64,000 bases of DNA from Rikenella sp031549665 (GCA_031549665.1 JAVBPJ010000010.1:24722-88721), one strand, 5' to 3'. Positions 1 to 8,662 are shown, counted from the first letter of the stretch. Translations and numbers: made by a program. The notes: generated by a model from the letters alone, not told the origin.

Positions 1-120
1 CACCGACAGCACCGCGCCGTCGGCATCGAAAGTAACCAGTCCGTTTTTGATCAGATTACCGTTCCCATCGAGGAGGTAAGGGGCGGAGAGCCGTCGAGTC
101 TTTCGGGGCGTAGCGTTCAT
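1..120 (-). CDS. Amidohydrolase-family protein, N-terminal fragment (runs off the left edge)
   Basis: An open frame starts at the ATG at 120-118 and reaches the window edge without a stop, giving 40 codons. The peptide reads RRLSAPYLLDGNGNLIKNG, then VTFDADGAVLSV. This is the typical beginning of metal-dependent amidohydrolases of the cytosine/guanine-deaminase and chlorohydrolase superfamily, where a small beta-sandwich precedes the TIM barrel. The metal site lies outside the window, so the substrate is unknown. The start lies inside the 3' end of the upstream DUF4296 gene, a 65-bp overlap that suggests translational coupling. A later internal start is possible but would remove conserved strands. 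It is the last visible gene of the minus-strand operon that begins near 5258. Confidence 0.6.
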   Translation of the reverse strand, partial: MNATPRKTRRLSAPYLLDGNGNLIKNGLVTFDADGAVLSV

Positions 121-946
121 CGTAGAGTTGATTTAGGGGGATAAATCCGGTCAAGGCCCGGTAGTAGCGTTTGCGGGCCTGCTTGACGGGCCACACGCGG
201 GTGAGCTGGAAGTTTTTCACCAGACTGGTGTCGGGAATCGTTTCGGCTCCATAGGAGGATTCGACCATCGTGAATTCGAACCGGTTTACCGATCCGTAAG
301 AAATGACCTCTTCGCGGAAATGGGCCACGGGGTCGGTGGACTGGAGCCAGAGGCTCCCCTGCCGGCGAAGCTCGCCGCCGGGCTTGTAGAAATGGTATTC
401 GAGGGTCTTGGAATAGGGACGTGCGTGCGGGCCGGTCGAGTAGTCGAATTCGATGCGGTAGGTAGCGTCGGGGTAGTAGTGTTCCGGCGCGGCCTTGAGC
501 TCGAACCGGAATTTTTTGAGCTCTCCGACCATCACGGTATCGTCCCGCAGCAGGGTGTCGGCCGTGGCCACCTGGGCCAGGGTGTCGATGCGGAGCTGCA
601 CGCGGTAGCGGGCCTGCGCCTGCTCGTTCAACAGGCGGATGTCGTTGGCCACGTTCACCAGCAGGTTGCCTATCGGGTTGCTTTTTCGCACCGCGAGTTT
701 GCGCACCGAATAGCGCAGGTCGTCCATCGTGTAGCCGTACTTGTGGAGCAGGGCCGAGTAGGTGTCGAGCGAATCGAGGTGGACGAATTTCTGGTCGCCC
801 AGCTGCGCCAGCACCGCCTGGTTGATCAGGCTCTCCCGGAAGATGGCCTGCATGGTCTGCTCGGGGATCATCTTCGGCCCGCAGGAGCAGAGGACGGCCA
901 TGGCCGCAAGGCTGGCTGCAAACAGTCGGGCAAGGGAGCGTTTCAT
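56..946 (-). CDS. DUF4296-type lipoprotein
   Basis: The 296-residue product begins with a basic n-region and a hydrophobic stretch ending in a lipobox-like LCSC around residues 19-22, so it is probably a lipoprotein. The segment just after it (MIPEQTMQAIFRESLINQAVL, with a following YGYTMDDLRYSV region) resembles the DUF4296 domain of Bacteroidota lipoproteins, which has no known biochemical role. The C-terminal half has no family I recognise. Its start overlaps the stop of the upstream permease by 4 bp (ATGA), and its 3' end overlaps the amidohydrolase start by 65 bp, so all three are probably co-translated. DUF4296 beside an amidohydrolase is a familiar Bacteroidota arrangement, but no functional link is established. 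Confidence 0.75.
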   Translation of the reverse strand: MKRSLARLFAASLAAMAVLCSCGPKMIPEQTMQAIFRESLINQAVLAQLGDQKFVHLDSLDTYSALLHKYGYTMDDLRYSVRKLAVRKSNPIGNLLVNVANDIRLLNEQAQARYRVQLRIDTLAQVATADTLLRDDTVMVGELKKFRFELKAAPEHYYPDATYRIEFDYSTGPHARPYSKTLEYHFYKPGGELRRQGSLWLQSTDPVAHFREEVISYGSVNRFEFTMVESSYGAETIPDTSLVKNFQLTRVWPVKQARKRYYRALTGFIPLNQLYDERYAPKDSTALRPLPPRWER

Positions 947-2160
947 GCGGGTTGGTTCGATGTTCGTTTAAGTACCACGGCGGCGGTCAGGGCGCTCACG
1001 GCAACTCCCAGCAAAAGTACGAAAAGTGTGATCCGCAACAAATCGCCCGCCATAATTTCCACGGGGTAACTCTCGATCAGGAACGAATCGCCGGAGAGTC
1101 GGATGAATCCCCAGTGCTGTTGCGCAAGGGCGAATCCGACCCCGAGCAGCAGGCCTGCCGCCACGCCGGTCAGGGTAATCAGGCTCCCCTCCCAAACGAA
1201 GATCAGGCGCTCTTTGCCCCGACCGAGCCCCATGGCCCGAAGCGCCAGGCGGTCGCGTTGCTTGTCGGTGGCGAGCATCACCACCGATCCGGCCAGACTC
1301 AGCGCGGTGATCAGCACCACAAAGAGCAGCAGGGCGAAGATGAGCCATTTTTCCTGCTGGATCATGGCGTAGAGGGAGCTTTTTTGTTCCCAGCGGGTGC
1401 GGGTTTCCAGTTCGGGGGGAAGTACCGGGGCGATGGCGGCGGCTCCCTGCTCCATCGAAACGCCCTCGTTCAACCGGACGGCCAGCGAGGTGCGGCTTCC
1501 CGGACTCTCCAGCAGCCTTTCGGCAAATTCGATCGGGACGAAAAGGTATCGGTTGTCGGTTTGCTGGTCGAGGGCGTAGATGCCTGCCGGCACAAGGGTT
1601 CCGCTTTGGAACAGCGTGGTGGGCAACCAGCTCGCTCCGCGCCCCGGACGGATGGCGTACACCTCCAGGGGTTGGTACAGGGCCAGGTTCAGTCCCAAGG
1701 TGTAGGCGGTTCCCTGCCCCACGACGGCACGCTCCAGATCGCCCAGCCGGGGGGTGTAGCTCCCCTGAATCATCCGGCTTTCGATGGGGATGACGGTTTT
1801 GTACAGGGTGTCCACTCCGCGCAGGGTGCCGATCCATTGCCGGTCCTGGTAGCGGACCAACACGTTCTCTTCCAGGGTGGCGCTCAGGGCGGCCACCTGG
1901 GGCAGGGCTTCGATCTGCCGGCAGAGCGAGTCGGAGGGATGGAAACGCCCTCCGTCGCGGGCGGTGATGCTCACCTGCGGATCGAATTCGCTGTAAAGTT
2001 GCTCGATAAAGCGACTCAACCCGTTGTGGAACGAAAGGATCACCACCATCGCCATCACCGGAACGGCAATGGCCGCGGCGCTCACTCCGCACAACAGGTT
2101 GATGACGGTGTGCGATTTGCGGCTCAGCAGGTGGCGGCGTGCGATCAGCAGCGGGAGCAT
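943..2160 (-). CDS. FtsX/LolE-type ABC transporter permease
   Basis: The 405-residue protein has the layout of MacB/FtsX/LolE permeases. One N-terminal membrane segment (about residues 20-45) is followed by a large periplasmic domain (about 46-270), then three C-terminal membrane segments (about 272-295, 320-345 and 370-395). The N-terminus (LLIARRHLLSRKSHTVINLL) matches lipoprotein-releasing permeases, so release of outer-membrane lipoproteins from the inner membrane is the likely role. No ATPase gene adjoins it. A LolD-like ATPase lies at 14904-15560 and is a plausible partner, but this is inference. It follows rbfA with a 4-nt gap and overlaps the DUF4296 gene by 4 nt. Confidence 0.82.
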   Translation of the reverse strand: MLPLLIARRHLLSRKSHTVINLLCGVSAAAIAVPVMAMVVILSFHNGLSRFIEQLYSEFDPQVSITARDGGRFHPSDSLCRQIEALPQVAALSATLEENVLVRYQDRQWIGTLRGVDTLYKTVIPIESRMIQGSYTPRLGDLERAVVGQGTAYTLGLNLALYQPLEVYAIRPGRGASWLPTTLFQSGTLVPAGIYALDQQTDNRYLFVPIEFAERLLESPGSRTSLAVRLNEGVSMEQGAAAIAPVLPPELETRTRWEQKSSLYAMIQQEKWLIFALLLFVVLITALSLAGSVVMLATDKQRDRLALRAMGLGRGKERLIFVWEGSLITLTGVAAGLLLGVGFALAQQHWGFIRLSGDSFLIESYPVEIMAGDLLRITLFVLLLGVAVSALTAAVVLKRTSNQPA

Positions 2161-2164
2161 CCGG

Positions 2165-2515
2165 CTACTTTTTCAACAGTTGGTCGATGTGGTCGACGTA
2201 TTCGAGCGAATCGTCGGCGGCGAAGGCGATTTCGGGAACGGTGCGCAGTTGGTTCTTCACGCGGCGGCCCAATTGTCCGCGCAGCATCGAGCTGTGTTCT
2301 TTGAGGCGGGCGACCACTTCGGCGCTTTTGTCGAAGGGAAAAACGCTCAGGAAAATTTTGGCCAGCGACAGGTCGGGACTCATCCGCACCTGGGTTACGG
2401 ACACCATCACTCCCTGCACCAGGTGGCGTCCCTCTTTGAGCAGGATGTCGCTGATGTCTTTTTGGATCTGTTTCCCCACTTTTTGTTGGCGGGTCGAGGC
2501 GTCTGGCAGGTTCAT
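2165..2515 (-). CDS. rbfA: Ribosome-binding factor A
   Basis: The 116-residue protein has the usual RbfA length and a KH-like fold pattern. The N-terminus (TRQQKVGKQIQKDISDILL) is typical, as are the central VSVTQVRMSPDLSLAKIFLSVF and the late VPEIAFAADDSLEYVDHIDQLL. RbfA binds the 30S subunit during late maturation of 16S rRNA and is needed for processing of its 5' end. The start overlaps the stop of the outer-membrane protein gene by 4 bp (ATGA). Placing a ribosome-assembly factor among envelope genes probably reflects shared transcription rather than shared function. Confidence 0.93.
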   Translation of the reverse strand: MNLPDASTRQQKVGKQIQKDISDILLKEGRHLVQGVMVSVTQVRMSPDLSLAKIFLSVFPFDKSAEVVARLKEHSSMLRGQLGRRVKNQLRTVPEIAFAADDSLEYVDHIDQLLKK

Positions 2516-3273
2516 GGCGTAGCGGGATTTTTCTCTTTGCGCGGGATGCGGTAATTCAACCCGAAGGTAACCCCCATCTGGTCGACGGGCGAACGGAACG
2601 GATTGGTGGCGTATTTGACGGTTCCCTTATAGGTGTCGGACAGGGAGATGTTGTAGCGGTACTCCAGCGACAGGGAGAATGAGCGGACGCCGACCAGGAA
2701 GCCGGCCCCGAAGGTCAGGCCGTACTCCCACCGGTTGTCGCGCGTGGGGTCGTAGTGGTAGGGGCCTTCGGCATAGGTCTCTCCGGTTTGGGTGTTGTAT
2801 TCGCGGTAGCTCGAACGGAGCGCGTAGCCCACGCTGGGTCCGGCGCTCAGGTAAAAACGGCTTCCTTTTTTGCCCAGCGGCAGGTAGGGTTGCCAAAGGA
2901 TCGGGATCGAGATCACGTCGTAACGCCGACTGCGAACATCCTCCGAATCGTAGTGGGTGTGTACGATGTATCCTTTTTGCATGTAGTTGATGCCGAACTC
3001 GATGGTACCGACGTATTTTTGGGACGGCACGTCGAACCGGTAAAGAATGCCTCCTTCGAACAGTCCGGTCAGGTAGTCGGTTTGCCGGGCGGGCTCGAAA
3101 CGGGCGGTGCTGATGCCTACTCCGCCGCGCACGCCGATGTGGTGTTCCACGCGTACCGGAGCCCACGCCGCGCTGAGGGTTTGCGAGGGAGCCTTCACTT
3201 TTTCGGATTGTTGCCCCCACACGGCCGGAGTGCCCAGGGCGAGCAGCAGGAGCAGGATGCGCAGGATTCTCAT
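2512..3273 (-). CDS. Outer-membrane beta-barrel protein (PorT/OmpA-like barrel)
   Basis: The 253-residue product starts with a signal peptide (residues 1 to about 20, cleavage near VWG-QQ). The rest shows alternating hydrophobic and polar strands with many aromatic and glycine residues, for example IGVRGGVGIS, GTIEFGINYMQKG, FYLSAGPSVGYALRS, WEYGLTFGAGFLVG and the final MGVTFGLNYRI. This is the pattern of an eight-strand barrel of the PorT-like outer-membrane family common in Bacteroidota. No catalytic motif is visible. It overlaps its neighbours by 4 bp on each side, so it belongs to the same operon as the Ig-like lipoprotein and rbfA. Confidence 0.78.
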   Translation of the reverse strand: MRILRILLLLLALGTPAVWGQQSEKVKAPSQTLSAAWAPVRVEHHIGVRGGVGISTARFEPARQTDYLTGLFEGGILYRFDVPSQKYVGTIEFGINYMQKGYIVHTHYDSEDVRSRRYDVISIPILWQPYLPLGKKGSRFYLSAGPSVGYALRSSYREYNTQTGETYAEGPYHYDPTRDNRWEYGLTFGAGFLVGVRSFSLSLEYRYNISLSDTYKGTVKYATNPFRSPVDQMGVTFGLNYRIPRKEKNPATP

Positions 3274-5258
3274 GGCTGGTCGAATAGTTTACGTAGGTCG
3301 AGGGGGACTTCGACGATCCAGTTTTCTTTCGAGACCACCTGGCCGCTGCCCTCGTCCCACACACGCACCCGTTCTGCGGGCTGTCGTTTGACCAGCGATC
3401 CGCTGTCCCATTGCCCGTTCCCGTTCCGGTCTTCCACCACGCGCAGGCGGTAATTGCCGGGGGTCAGGTAGCGTACCGTGCGGCGCTCTCCGTTGCGGAG
3501 ACCCCGCACGGTGAGGACTACCCCTCCGCCGGAGTATCGTCCGCTGATCAGCTCCACCAGGTAGGTGGTGGTGCTGTCGCCTCCGGTGGGTAGCAACACC
3601 AGCGTTCCGAATTTGTCGGGATCGGCGATCAGGAAGGTGGATTTGAGCGTGTCGTTGGCCAGGTAGTCGACGTCGGTGAACACGCTGTCGGGGATCAACA
3701 GGCGGTACTCTTCGCCCAGTTTCCAGTCGGCTTCGATCCGCACCCAACGGGGGGCGGCCGACGAGTCGACCCGCAAGCGGTGGGGGATGGGGCGTTCGAT
3801 TTTGGGGGCCTGCGAACCGTCGGCAAGGATCTCCACACGCGGCGCGACCAGTTGGAAAAGCCGGATGCGCGCGCTGTCGATCGACAGCAACGGGCTGCCG
3901 AACCGCAGGGCGATGTGCTGCTCGGGATTGAGCGGGTTGCTTGCCTGCACCTGGTATTTAAAAGGATTCACCTTGGGCGGAACCTTGCGAACGGGTGGAG
4001 GGGGCTTGCTGGCATTTTGCAGCGAATCGGTCCGCGAGGCAGCGGCGGCGGCCGCGGGTTGGCGGCGGCGTTTTTTACGCGCTTTTTTCTCTTTCTTGGG
4101 CTTGGATGCCTTGGTTACCCGTTCCTTCTCGGGTTTTTCTTTCGAGGCGAGGCGGTGAACCAGGGTGAGCTTTTCGGTTTTCGAGAAGGGATTCCACACG
4201 CTGTCCTGGCTGGTGTAGACGATCTCGCCGCGGAGCGTGTCGGGCAGGGCGCGGTAGGCCTCAATCGAGGGGGTTGCAATCCAGTAGTGGATGGTGTCGC
4301 CCCGTACTCCCCGCTCCTGTTTCAGCCACGCGGTGTCGATCCCTTCGAGGGAAAATCGCTCGACGTGGGCCTGCGGGGCGTTAAAAACCAGTTGGATGTG
4401 GGCGTGTTCGGGCCGTTTGCTTTCGAGGATGGTTTGCCGTTTGGCAGCCTCTTCCTGAAACAGGTTGAAAGTTACCTGCGGCGGATCGAGGTGGCGGCGC
4501 GGGCCGGTACGGCCCGTCGAGGGGCTGACCCATATGTCGAAGTCGGGCAGCAGCGCGGGGTTGGGCGCTCCGGGAAGAAGACCCACCTTGTCGGTACCCG
4601 GGTCGTATTTCTGGTTCCCGTTTTTGTCTTCAACGGCGTAGATGCGGTAGGGCTTGCTTTTCAGGGCGTCGGCCACGAACGTGCCGGAGCTGTCGCTGCG
4701 GAAAATCATCTCGGGGCGGGCTTTCAGCAGGGTCGAATCGAACGAGGGGATCGAATCGGCGGCTGCATCGAAGAAAAAGAGCAGCGTGCCGGGAATGGTG
4801 TCGCGGGTGCGCGCATCCAGTACCAGCCCCCCCATGACCATCGAATCGATGGACGGGCCGGTTGAAAACACATAGGCGTAGCCGCCCAGGCGGTTCCCTT
4901 CGTTGTTGTCGGCGATGGCGTTGCCGAAGTCGAGCCGGTAGGTGGTGTTGTCGTCGAGCTTTTCGGGCAGATCGACCTGGATCGAGCGTCCCTTGAGGAG
5001 CAGCATCGGGGGCTTGTCGGCCGGAGGCGAGAGCAGCACCTCTTGCGAGGGATCGCGCAGGGAGACGTACTCGTTGAAGGTAAGCAGAACCCGTTTGGCG
5101 CGGAAATTCGTGCTTTGCGGCGGCGGGGTGGTTCCCAGCAGGATCGGGGGCAGGGAATCTCTCGGCCCTCCCTGCGGTTGCGCAATGGTGGCGCACCCCA
5201 TCATCGTCCCGAGGGCGAGCAGGGAGAGCAGGAGTACGGCGAAAAGATTTTTTTGCAT
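3270..5258 (-). CDS. Ig-like (Big_5) domain lipoprotein
   Basis: The 662-residue protein begins at the ATG at 5258. An upstream in-frame start at 5285 would add nine residues ahead of the signal sequence and fall inside the promoter. The signal region ends in a lipobox GTMMGC. Residues about 30-130 (GGPRDSLPPILLGTTPPPQSTNF, then VLLTFNEYVSLRDP and the Asn-Asn-Thr-Tyr strand) match the Big_5 Ig-like domain of Bacteroidota surface proteins. A Lys/Arg-rich and Ala-rich linker (about 385-425, KASKPKKEKKARKKRRR) divides the protein. The C-terminal part has strands with EDRNGNGQWDSG, which resembles a calcium-binding or beta-sandwich repeat also present near residue 215 (EDKNGNQKYDPG). The function is unknown, probably cell-envelope anchored. 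Confidence 0.72.
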   Translation of the reverse strand: MQKNLFAVLLLSLLALGTMMGCATIAQPQGGPRDSLPPILLGTTPPPQSTNFRAKRVLLTFNEYVSLRDPSQEVLLSPPADKPPMLLLKGRSIQVDLPEKLDDNTTYRLDFGNAIADNNEGNRLGGYAYVFSTGPSIDSMVMGGLVLDARTRDTIPGTLLFFFDAAADSIPSFDSTLLKARPEMIFRSDSSGTFVADALKSKPYRIYAVEDKNGNQKYDPGTDKVGLLPGAPNPALLPDFDIWVSPSTGRTGPRRHLDPPQVTFNLFQEEAAKRQTILESKRPEHAHIQLVFNAPQAHVERFSLEGIDTAWLKQERGVRGDTIHYWIATPSIEAYRALPDTLRGEIVYTSQDSVWNPFSKTEKLTLVHRLASKEKPEKERVTKASKPKKEKKARKKRRRQPAAAAAASRTDSLQNASKPPPPVRKVPPKVNPFKYQVQASNPLNPEQHIALRFGSPLLSIDSARIRLFQLVAPRVEILADGSQAPKIERPIPHRLRVDSSAAPRWVRIEADWKLGEEYRLLIPDSVFTDVDYLANDTLKSTFLIADPDKFGTLVLLPTGGDSTTTYLVELISGRYSGGGVVLTVRGLRNGERRTVRYLTPGNYRLRVVEDRNGNGQWDSGSLVKRQPAERVRVWDEGSGQVVSKENWIVEVPLDLRKLFDQP

Positions 5259-5282
5259 GGCAACCCCAATCGGTTCAATCGA

Positions 5283-5290
5283 CAAATGTA
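5283..5290 (-). promoter_or_regulatory. Bacteroidota -7 box (TACATTTG) for the minus-strand operon
   Basis: On the minus strand the octamer TACATTTG matches the Bacteroidota -7 consensus TAnnTTTG and lies 25 nt upstream of the ATG at 5258. No clear -33 TTG element is visible at the usual distance. It is 11 bp from the oppositely oriented box of rnhA, so the two operons diverge from a very compact control region. Confidence 0.5.
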
Positions 5291-5301
5291 AGCAAAAAAA
5301 G

Positions 5302-5309
5302 TATCTTTG
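5302..5309 (+). promoter_or_regulatory. Bacteroidota -7 box (TATCTTTG) for rnhA
   Basis: The octamer TATCTTTG is an exact TAnnTTTG match and ends only 5 bp before the rnhA ATG at 5315. With the usual 6-8 nt from the box to the first transcribed base, the mRNA would begin at or beside the start codon, implying a leaderless transcript. No obvious -33 element is seen. Confidence 0.5.
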
Positions 5310-5314
5310 CAGGA

Positions 5315-5794
5315 ATGACTCCCCCGATCACCATCTACACCGACGGCTCGTCGCTGGGCAATCCCGGCCCGGGCGGTTTTGGGGTGGTGTTGCTCTGCGG
5401 TCCCCACCGGCGCGAGATTTCGCAGGGGTACCGCCTCACCACCAACAACCGCATGGAGCTGCTGGCGGTGATCGTGGCCCTGGAAACCATCAAGGGGCAG
5501 GGACACGACGTAACCATCTATTCCGACTCGCGCTACGTGGTCGACGCCGTCGAAAAGCGCTGGGTGTACGGGTGGGTGCAAAAGGGGTTCAAAGACAAGA
5601 AAAACCCCGACCTCTGGCTCCGTTTCCTGAAGGTGTACCCCCGCCACCGCGTCCGGTTCGTGTGGGTGAAGGGGCATAACGACAATCCGGGCAACGAACG
5701 GTGCGACCAGTTGGCCACCACCGCCGCCCGTACCGGGCCGCTGCTCGAAGATCTCGGCTACCAACCCGAATCGCCACAAACAACGCTGCTCTGA
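5315..5794 (+). CDS. rnhA: Ribonuclease HI
   Basis: The 159-residue enzyme hydrolyses the RNA strand of RNA-DNA hybrids (R-loops, Okazaki primers). The four acidic catalytic positions are visible: D10 in YTDGS, E48 in NNRMELL, D71 in YSDSRYV and D131 in NERCDQLA, with the supporting His at 121 in VKGHND. The basic handle-like region WVQKGFKDKKNPDLW (about 87-101) is present, as in E. coli RNase HI. The gene diverges from the minus-strand operon and has its own -7 box immediately upstream. The short spacing suggests a leaderless message. The GH20 gene follows 29 nt downstream. Confidence 0.95.
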   Translation: MTPPITIYTDGSSLGNPGPGGFGVVLLCGPHRREISQGYRLTTNNRMELLAVIVALETIKGQGHDVTIYSDSRYVVDAVEKRWVYGWVQKGFKDKKNPDLWLRFLKVYPRHRVRFVWVKGHNDNPGNERCDQLATTAARTGPLLEDLGYQPESPQTTLL

Positions 5795-5823
5795 CAATTC
5801 GATTCACACCCTAAAAATTTCCG

Positions 5824-8133
5824 ATGAAAAAGATCCTGCTCTCCCTCGCCCTGTTGTTGTCAGCCGCCTTGGCGGCGGCCAAATCCGTTCCCGCTCCGGT
5901 GGTTTCGCTCGTTCCGCAACCGCAATCCCTGTCGGTGGACGGGGGCGTGCTGAAAATGCCAAAGACCCTTACCCTCTCGGTGGTCGGTGTTTCGGTTGTT
6001 CCCGCCGCACAGCAGGTGGCCGACTACGTGGCGTTGGAATTGGGTAGACACAGCGCCCTTCCGGTGCGGCAACTCCGCGCGGGGAAATCCGCTTTCGTCA
6101 CCCTGCGGATAGATATGGAATCGGACAATAAAGAGGCCTACACGCTGACCATCGACAAACGCGGCGTGGTGCTCAGCGGCGCTTCGATCCGCGGCCTGCA
6201 AAAGGGAAGCGCCTCGCTCGCGCAACTGCTCGAGGCGAATGCCGCAACGGGAGCGCTGCCCTGCCTGACAATCGAAGACGCCCCCCGTTTCCCCTGGCGG
6301 GGCATGCACATGGATGTGAGCCGCCATTTTTGGACGATCGAGCAGGTCAAACAGTACCTCGACTGGATGGCCTACTACAAATTCAACAAATTCCACTGGC
6401 ACCTGACCGACGACCAGGGTTGGCGCATCGAAATCAAGCAGTATCCCGAACTGACCCGCCAGGGAGCATGGCGCAAATTCAACGATCAGGATCGGGCCTG
6501 CATCCAGGCCGCCAAGCGCGACGATAATCCCGATTTTCTGATCCCGGCCGAACGCCTGAGGGTCGAAGCCGGCGACACCCTCTACGGGGGATTCTACACG
6601 CAGGATCAGATCCGCGAGGTGGTGGCCTATGCGGCCGAGCGGGGGATCGACGTGCTGCCCGAAATCGATATGCCGGGCCACCTTACCGGAGCCATTCTGG
6701 GCTACCCGTGGATCACCTGTTTCGGCAAACCGAGCTGGGGCGAAACTTTTTCGGCGCCGCTCTGTCCGGGCAAAGATTCGGCCATGGTGTTCGTTCAAAA
6801 CATCTGGAAAGAGGTGATCGACCTCTTTCCGTACGAATACGTCCACCTGGGCGCCGACGAGGTGGAAAAGCATAACTGGAAGAAGTGTCCCGCCTGCCAG
6901 GCGCGGATGAAAGCCCAGGGCTTGAAAGATGAGAAAGAGTTGCAGGCGTGGTTCGTGAAGCAGATGGAGGGATTCTTCATCCAAAACGGCCGCAAGATGA
7001 TCGGCTGGGATGAAATTGTCGAGGGAGGCGGACTCACCGAAACCGGCACCATCATGTGGTGGCGCGACTGGGCCCCCACGGCCCTGACCGAGGCCACGGC
7101 CCGGGGCAACAAGGCGATCCTCACGCCCGATTTCCTGTGCTACCTCGATTTTGTGGAGATGGGCATCGACCTGGAACGGGTCTACCGCATGGAGCCGCGC
7201 ACCTACATTCCGTCGTGGAACTTGACCGACCAACAGTTCGAATCGATCCTCGGCGTGCAGGGAAACGTGTGGGCCGAGTACATTCCCAGCATCCGCAAAC
7301 TTTACTACCAGGTGATGCCCCGGATGATCGCCCTGAGCGAAGTGGCCTGGAGCCAGCCCGAACGGAAGGACTGGGAGGGGTTCAAACCCCGCGCCGCACT
7401 TAAAATCGGAGAACTGGACCGTGCCGGCTTCAACTACCGCATCCCCGATTTCGTCGGTTTCCGCGACCTGAACGTCTTTGTTGACACAGCGGTTTTTGCG
7501 CCGACGTGCAACCTGCCGCTCCCCGGCATCACCCTGCGCTACACCACCGACGGGTCGTTCCCGCAGCCCGATTCGAAAGCCTACACAGGGCCGATGACCC
7601 TCACCGAGTCGGTGGACTTCACCCTGCGGGGCTTCCGTCCCGACGGTACGGCGGGCCACATCCAAAAAACGTCGTTCCGCAAGGAATCCTACGCTCCCGG
7701 ACAGGCCGTCGCTCCCGATTCGACGGGACTTCGCCTGACCCGCTACCAGTATCGCGGCCGGAATTGCGCCGACATCCAGACCAAAGGCCGGCTGATGGAA
7801 CGTTCCGTCGTGTCGGAGGTAGCCATTCCGAAAGGCGCGCGCGGCTGGCTGGGGCTGATCTTCGAGGGGTACGTCGAGGTGCCCGCCGACGGAATCTACA
7901 CCTTTGGCCTGAGCTCGAACGACGGTTCGCGGATGCTGGTCGACGACACCCTGCTGGTCGACAACGACGGCCCCCACGGCGACAAGGAGGTGATCTCGCA
8001 ACGCGCCCTGGGCAAGGGGTGGCACAAGGTGCGCATCGAATTTTTCGACATGAACAACGGCGGCAGCCTCGGCCTGCGCATGGCCGCTCCGGCCGATGCC
8101 GATCTGAAACCGCTTGCCGGATTTAAATTCTAA
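5824..8133 (+). CDS. GH20 beta-N-acetylhexosaminidase with C-terminal PA14-like domain
   Basis: This 769-residue secreted enzyme removes terminal beta-linked N-acetylhexosamines from glycans. It has a signal peptide (residues 1-19), a GH20b-type N-terminal domain (about 25-150) and a GH20 TIM barrel (about 155-510). The signature HLGADEVEKHNWK holds the catalytic Asp345-Glu346 pair of substrate-assisted catalysis. After the barrel come a chitobiase-like C-terminal Ig segment (TLRYTTDGSFPQPDS, about 565-580) and a PA14-like lectin domain (about 655-765, with GLSSNDGSRMLVDDTLLVDNDG). Other barrel motifs (FHWHLTDDQGWRIEIK, EIDMPGHLTG, WDEIVEGG) are intact. It sits between rnhA and a dCMP deaminase and has no SusCD partner in the window, so it is probably a stand-alone glycan or peptidoglycan-fragment hydrolase. 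Confidence 0.93.
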   Translation: MKKILLSLALLLSAALAAAKSVPAPVVSLVPQPQSLSVDGGVLKMPKTLTLSVVGVSVVPAAQQVADYVALELGRHSALPVRQLRAGKSAFVTLRIDMESDNKEAYTLTIDKRGVVLSGASIRGLQKGSASLAQLLEANAATGALPCLTIEDAPRFPWRGMHMDVSRHFWTIEQVKQYLDWMAYYKFNKFHWHLTDDQGWRIEIKQYPELTRQGAWRKFNDQDRACIQAAKRDDNPDFLIPAERLRVEAGDTLYGGFYTQDQIREVVAYAAERGIDVLPEIDMPGHLTGAILGYPWITCFGKPSWGETFSAPLCPGKDSAMVFVQNIWKEVIDLFPYEYVHLGADEVEKHNWKKCPACQARMKAQGLKDEKELQAWFVKQMEGFFIQNGRKMIGWDEIVEGGGLTETGTIMWWRDWAPTALTEATARGNKAILTPDFLCYLDFVEMGIDLERVYRMEPRTYIPSWNLTDQQFESILGVQGNVWAEYIPSIRKLYYQVMPRMIALSEVAWSQPERKDWEGFKPRAALKIGELDRAGFNYRIPDFVGFRDLNVFVDTAVFAPTCNLPLPGITLRYTTDGSFPQPDSKAYTGPMTLTESVDFTLRGFRPDGTAGHIQKTSFRKESYAPGQAVAPDSTGLRLTRYQYRGRNCADIQTKGRLMERSVVSEVAIPKGARGWLGLIFEGYVEVPADGIYTFGLSSNDGSRMLVDDTLLVDNDGPHGDKEVISQRALGKGWHKVRIEFFDMNNGGSLGLRMAAPADADLKPLAGFKF

Positions 8134-8144
8134 CCCCCGTGTCT

Positions 8145-8594
8145 ATGAATCCCCAACAAGAGAAACAGCGCAAGCTCGACAGCCGCTACATCCGCATGGC
8201 CCGCATTTGGGGCGAAAACTCCTATTGCGTCCGCCGCAAGGTGGGGGCGCTGATCGTGCGCGACAAGATGATCATTTCGGACGGCTACAACGGTACTCCG
8301 CAAGGGTTTGAGAACGTCTGCGAATGGGAGTCGGGCGAGTTGCAGGGGCGCACCAAGCCCTACGTGCTGCACGCCGAAGCCAACGCCATCACCAAAGTGG
8401 CCAAGTCGAACAACAGCAGCGAGGGGGCGACCCTGTACGTTACCTCGTCGCCCTGCATCGAGTGCGCCAAGCTGATCATTCAGGCCGGTATCCGGCGGGT
8501 GGTGTTTTGCGACCATTACCACTCGGAAGCCGGAGTAGAGCTGCTCCGCCGCGCGGGGATCGACGCGGTGCAGGTGGAAGAGGAGTGCGACTAA
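8145..8594 (+). CDS. dCMP deaminase (cytidine/deoxycytidylate deaminase family)
   Basis: The 149-residue protein converts dCMP to dUMP, feeding thymidylate synthesis. The zinc site is clear: H76-A-E78 in HAEAN, where the Glu is the proton shuttle, and C104-I-E-C107 in SSPCIEC. The segment GALIVRDKMIISDGYNGTPQGF is characteristic of deoxycytidylate deaminases rather than tRNA adenosine deaminases. The ATG at 8145 is preferred over the GTG at 8139 because homologues begin close to this point. It follows the GH20 gene by 11 nt and is closed by a strong hairpin shared with the converging fumarase gene. Confidence 0.9.
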   Translation: MNPQQEKQRKLDSRYIRMARIWGENSYCVRRKVGALIVRDKMIISDGYNGTPQGFENVCEWESGELQGRTKPYVLHAEANAITKVAKSNNSSEGATLYVTSSPCIECAKLIIQAGIRRVVFCDHYHSEAGVELLRRAGIDAVQVEEECD

Positions 8595-8629
8595 GCAGCC
8601 GCCTGTAAAACGGCAGGCCCTAATCAGAG

Positions 8630-8662
8630 AGAGGCCCGAAGCATTGCGCTTCGGGCCTCTTT
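8630..8662. terminator. Bidirectional intrinsic terminator between dCMP deaminase and fumarase
   Basis: A 13-bp perfect stem (8630-8642 with 8648-8660) and a 5-nt loop lie between the two converging stops. The stem core is GAGGCCCGAAGC. A short T run follows on plus. The position between convergent genes and the symmetric stem suggest it serves both. Confidence 0.8.
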
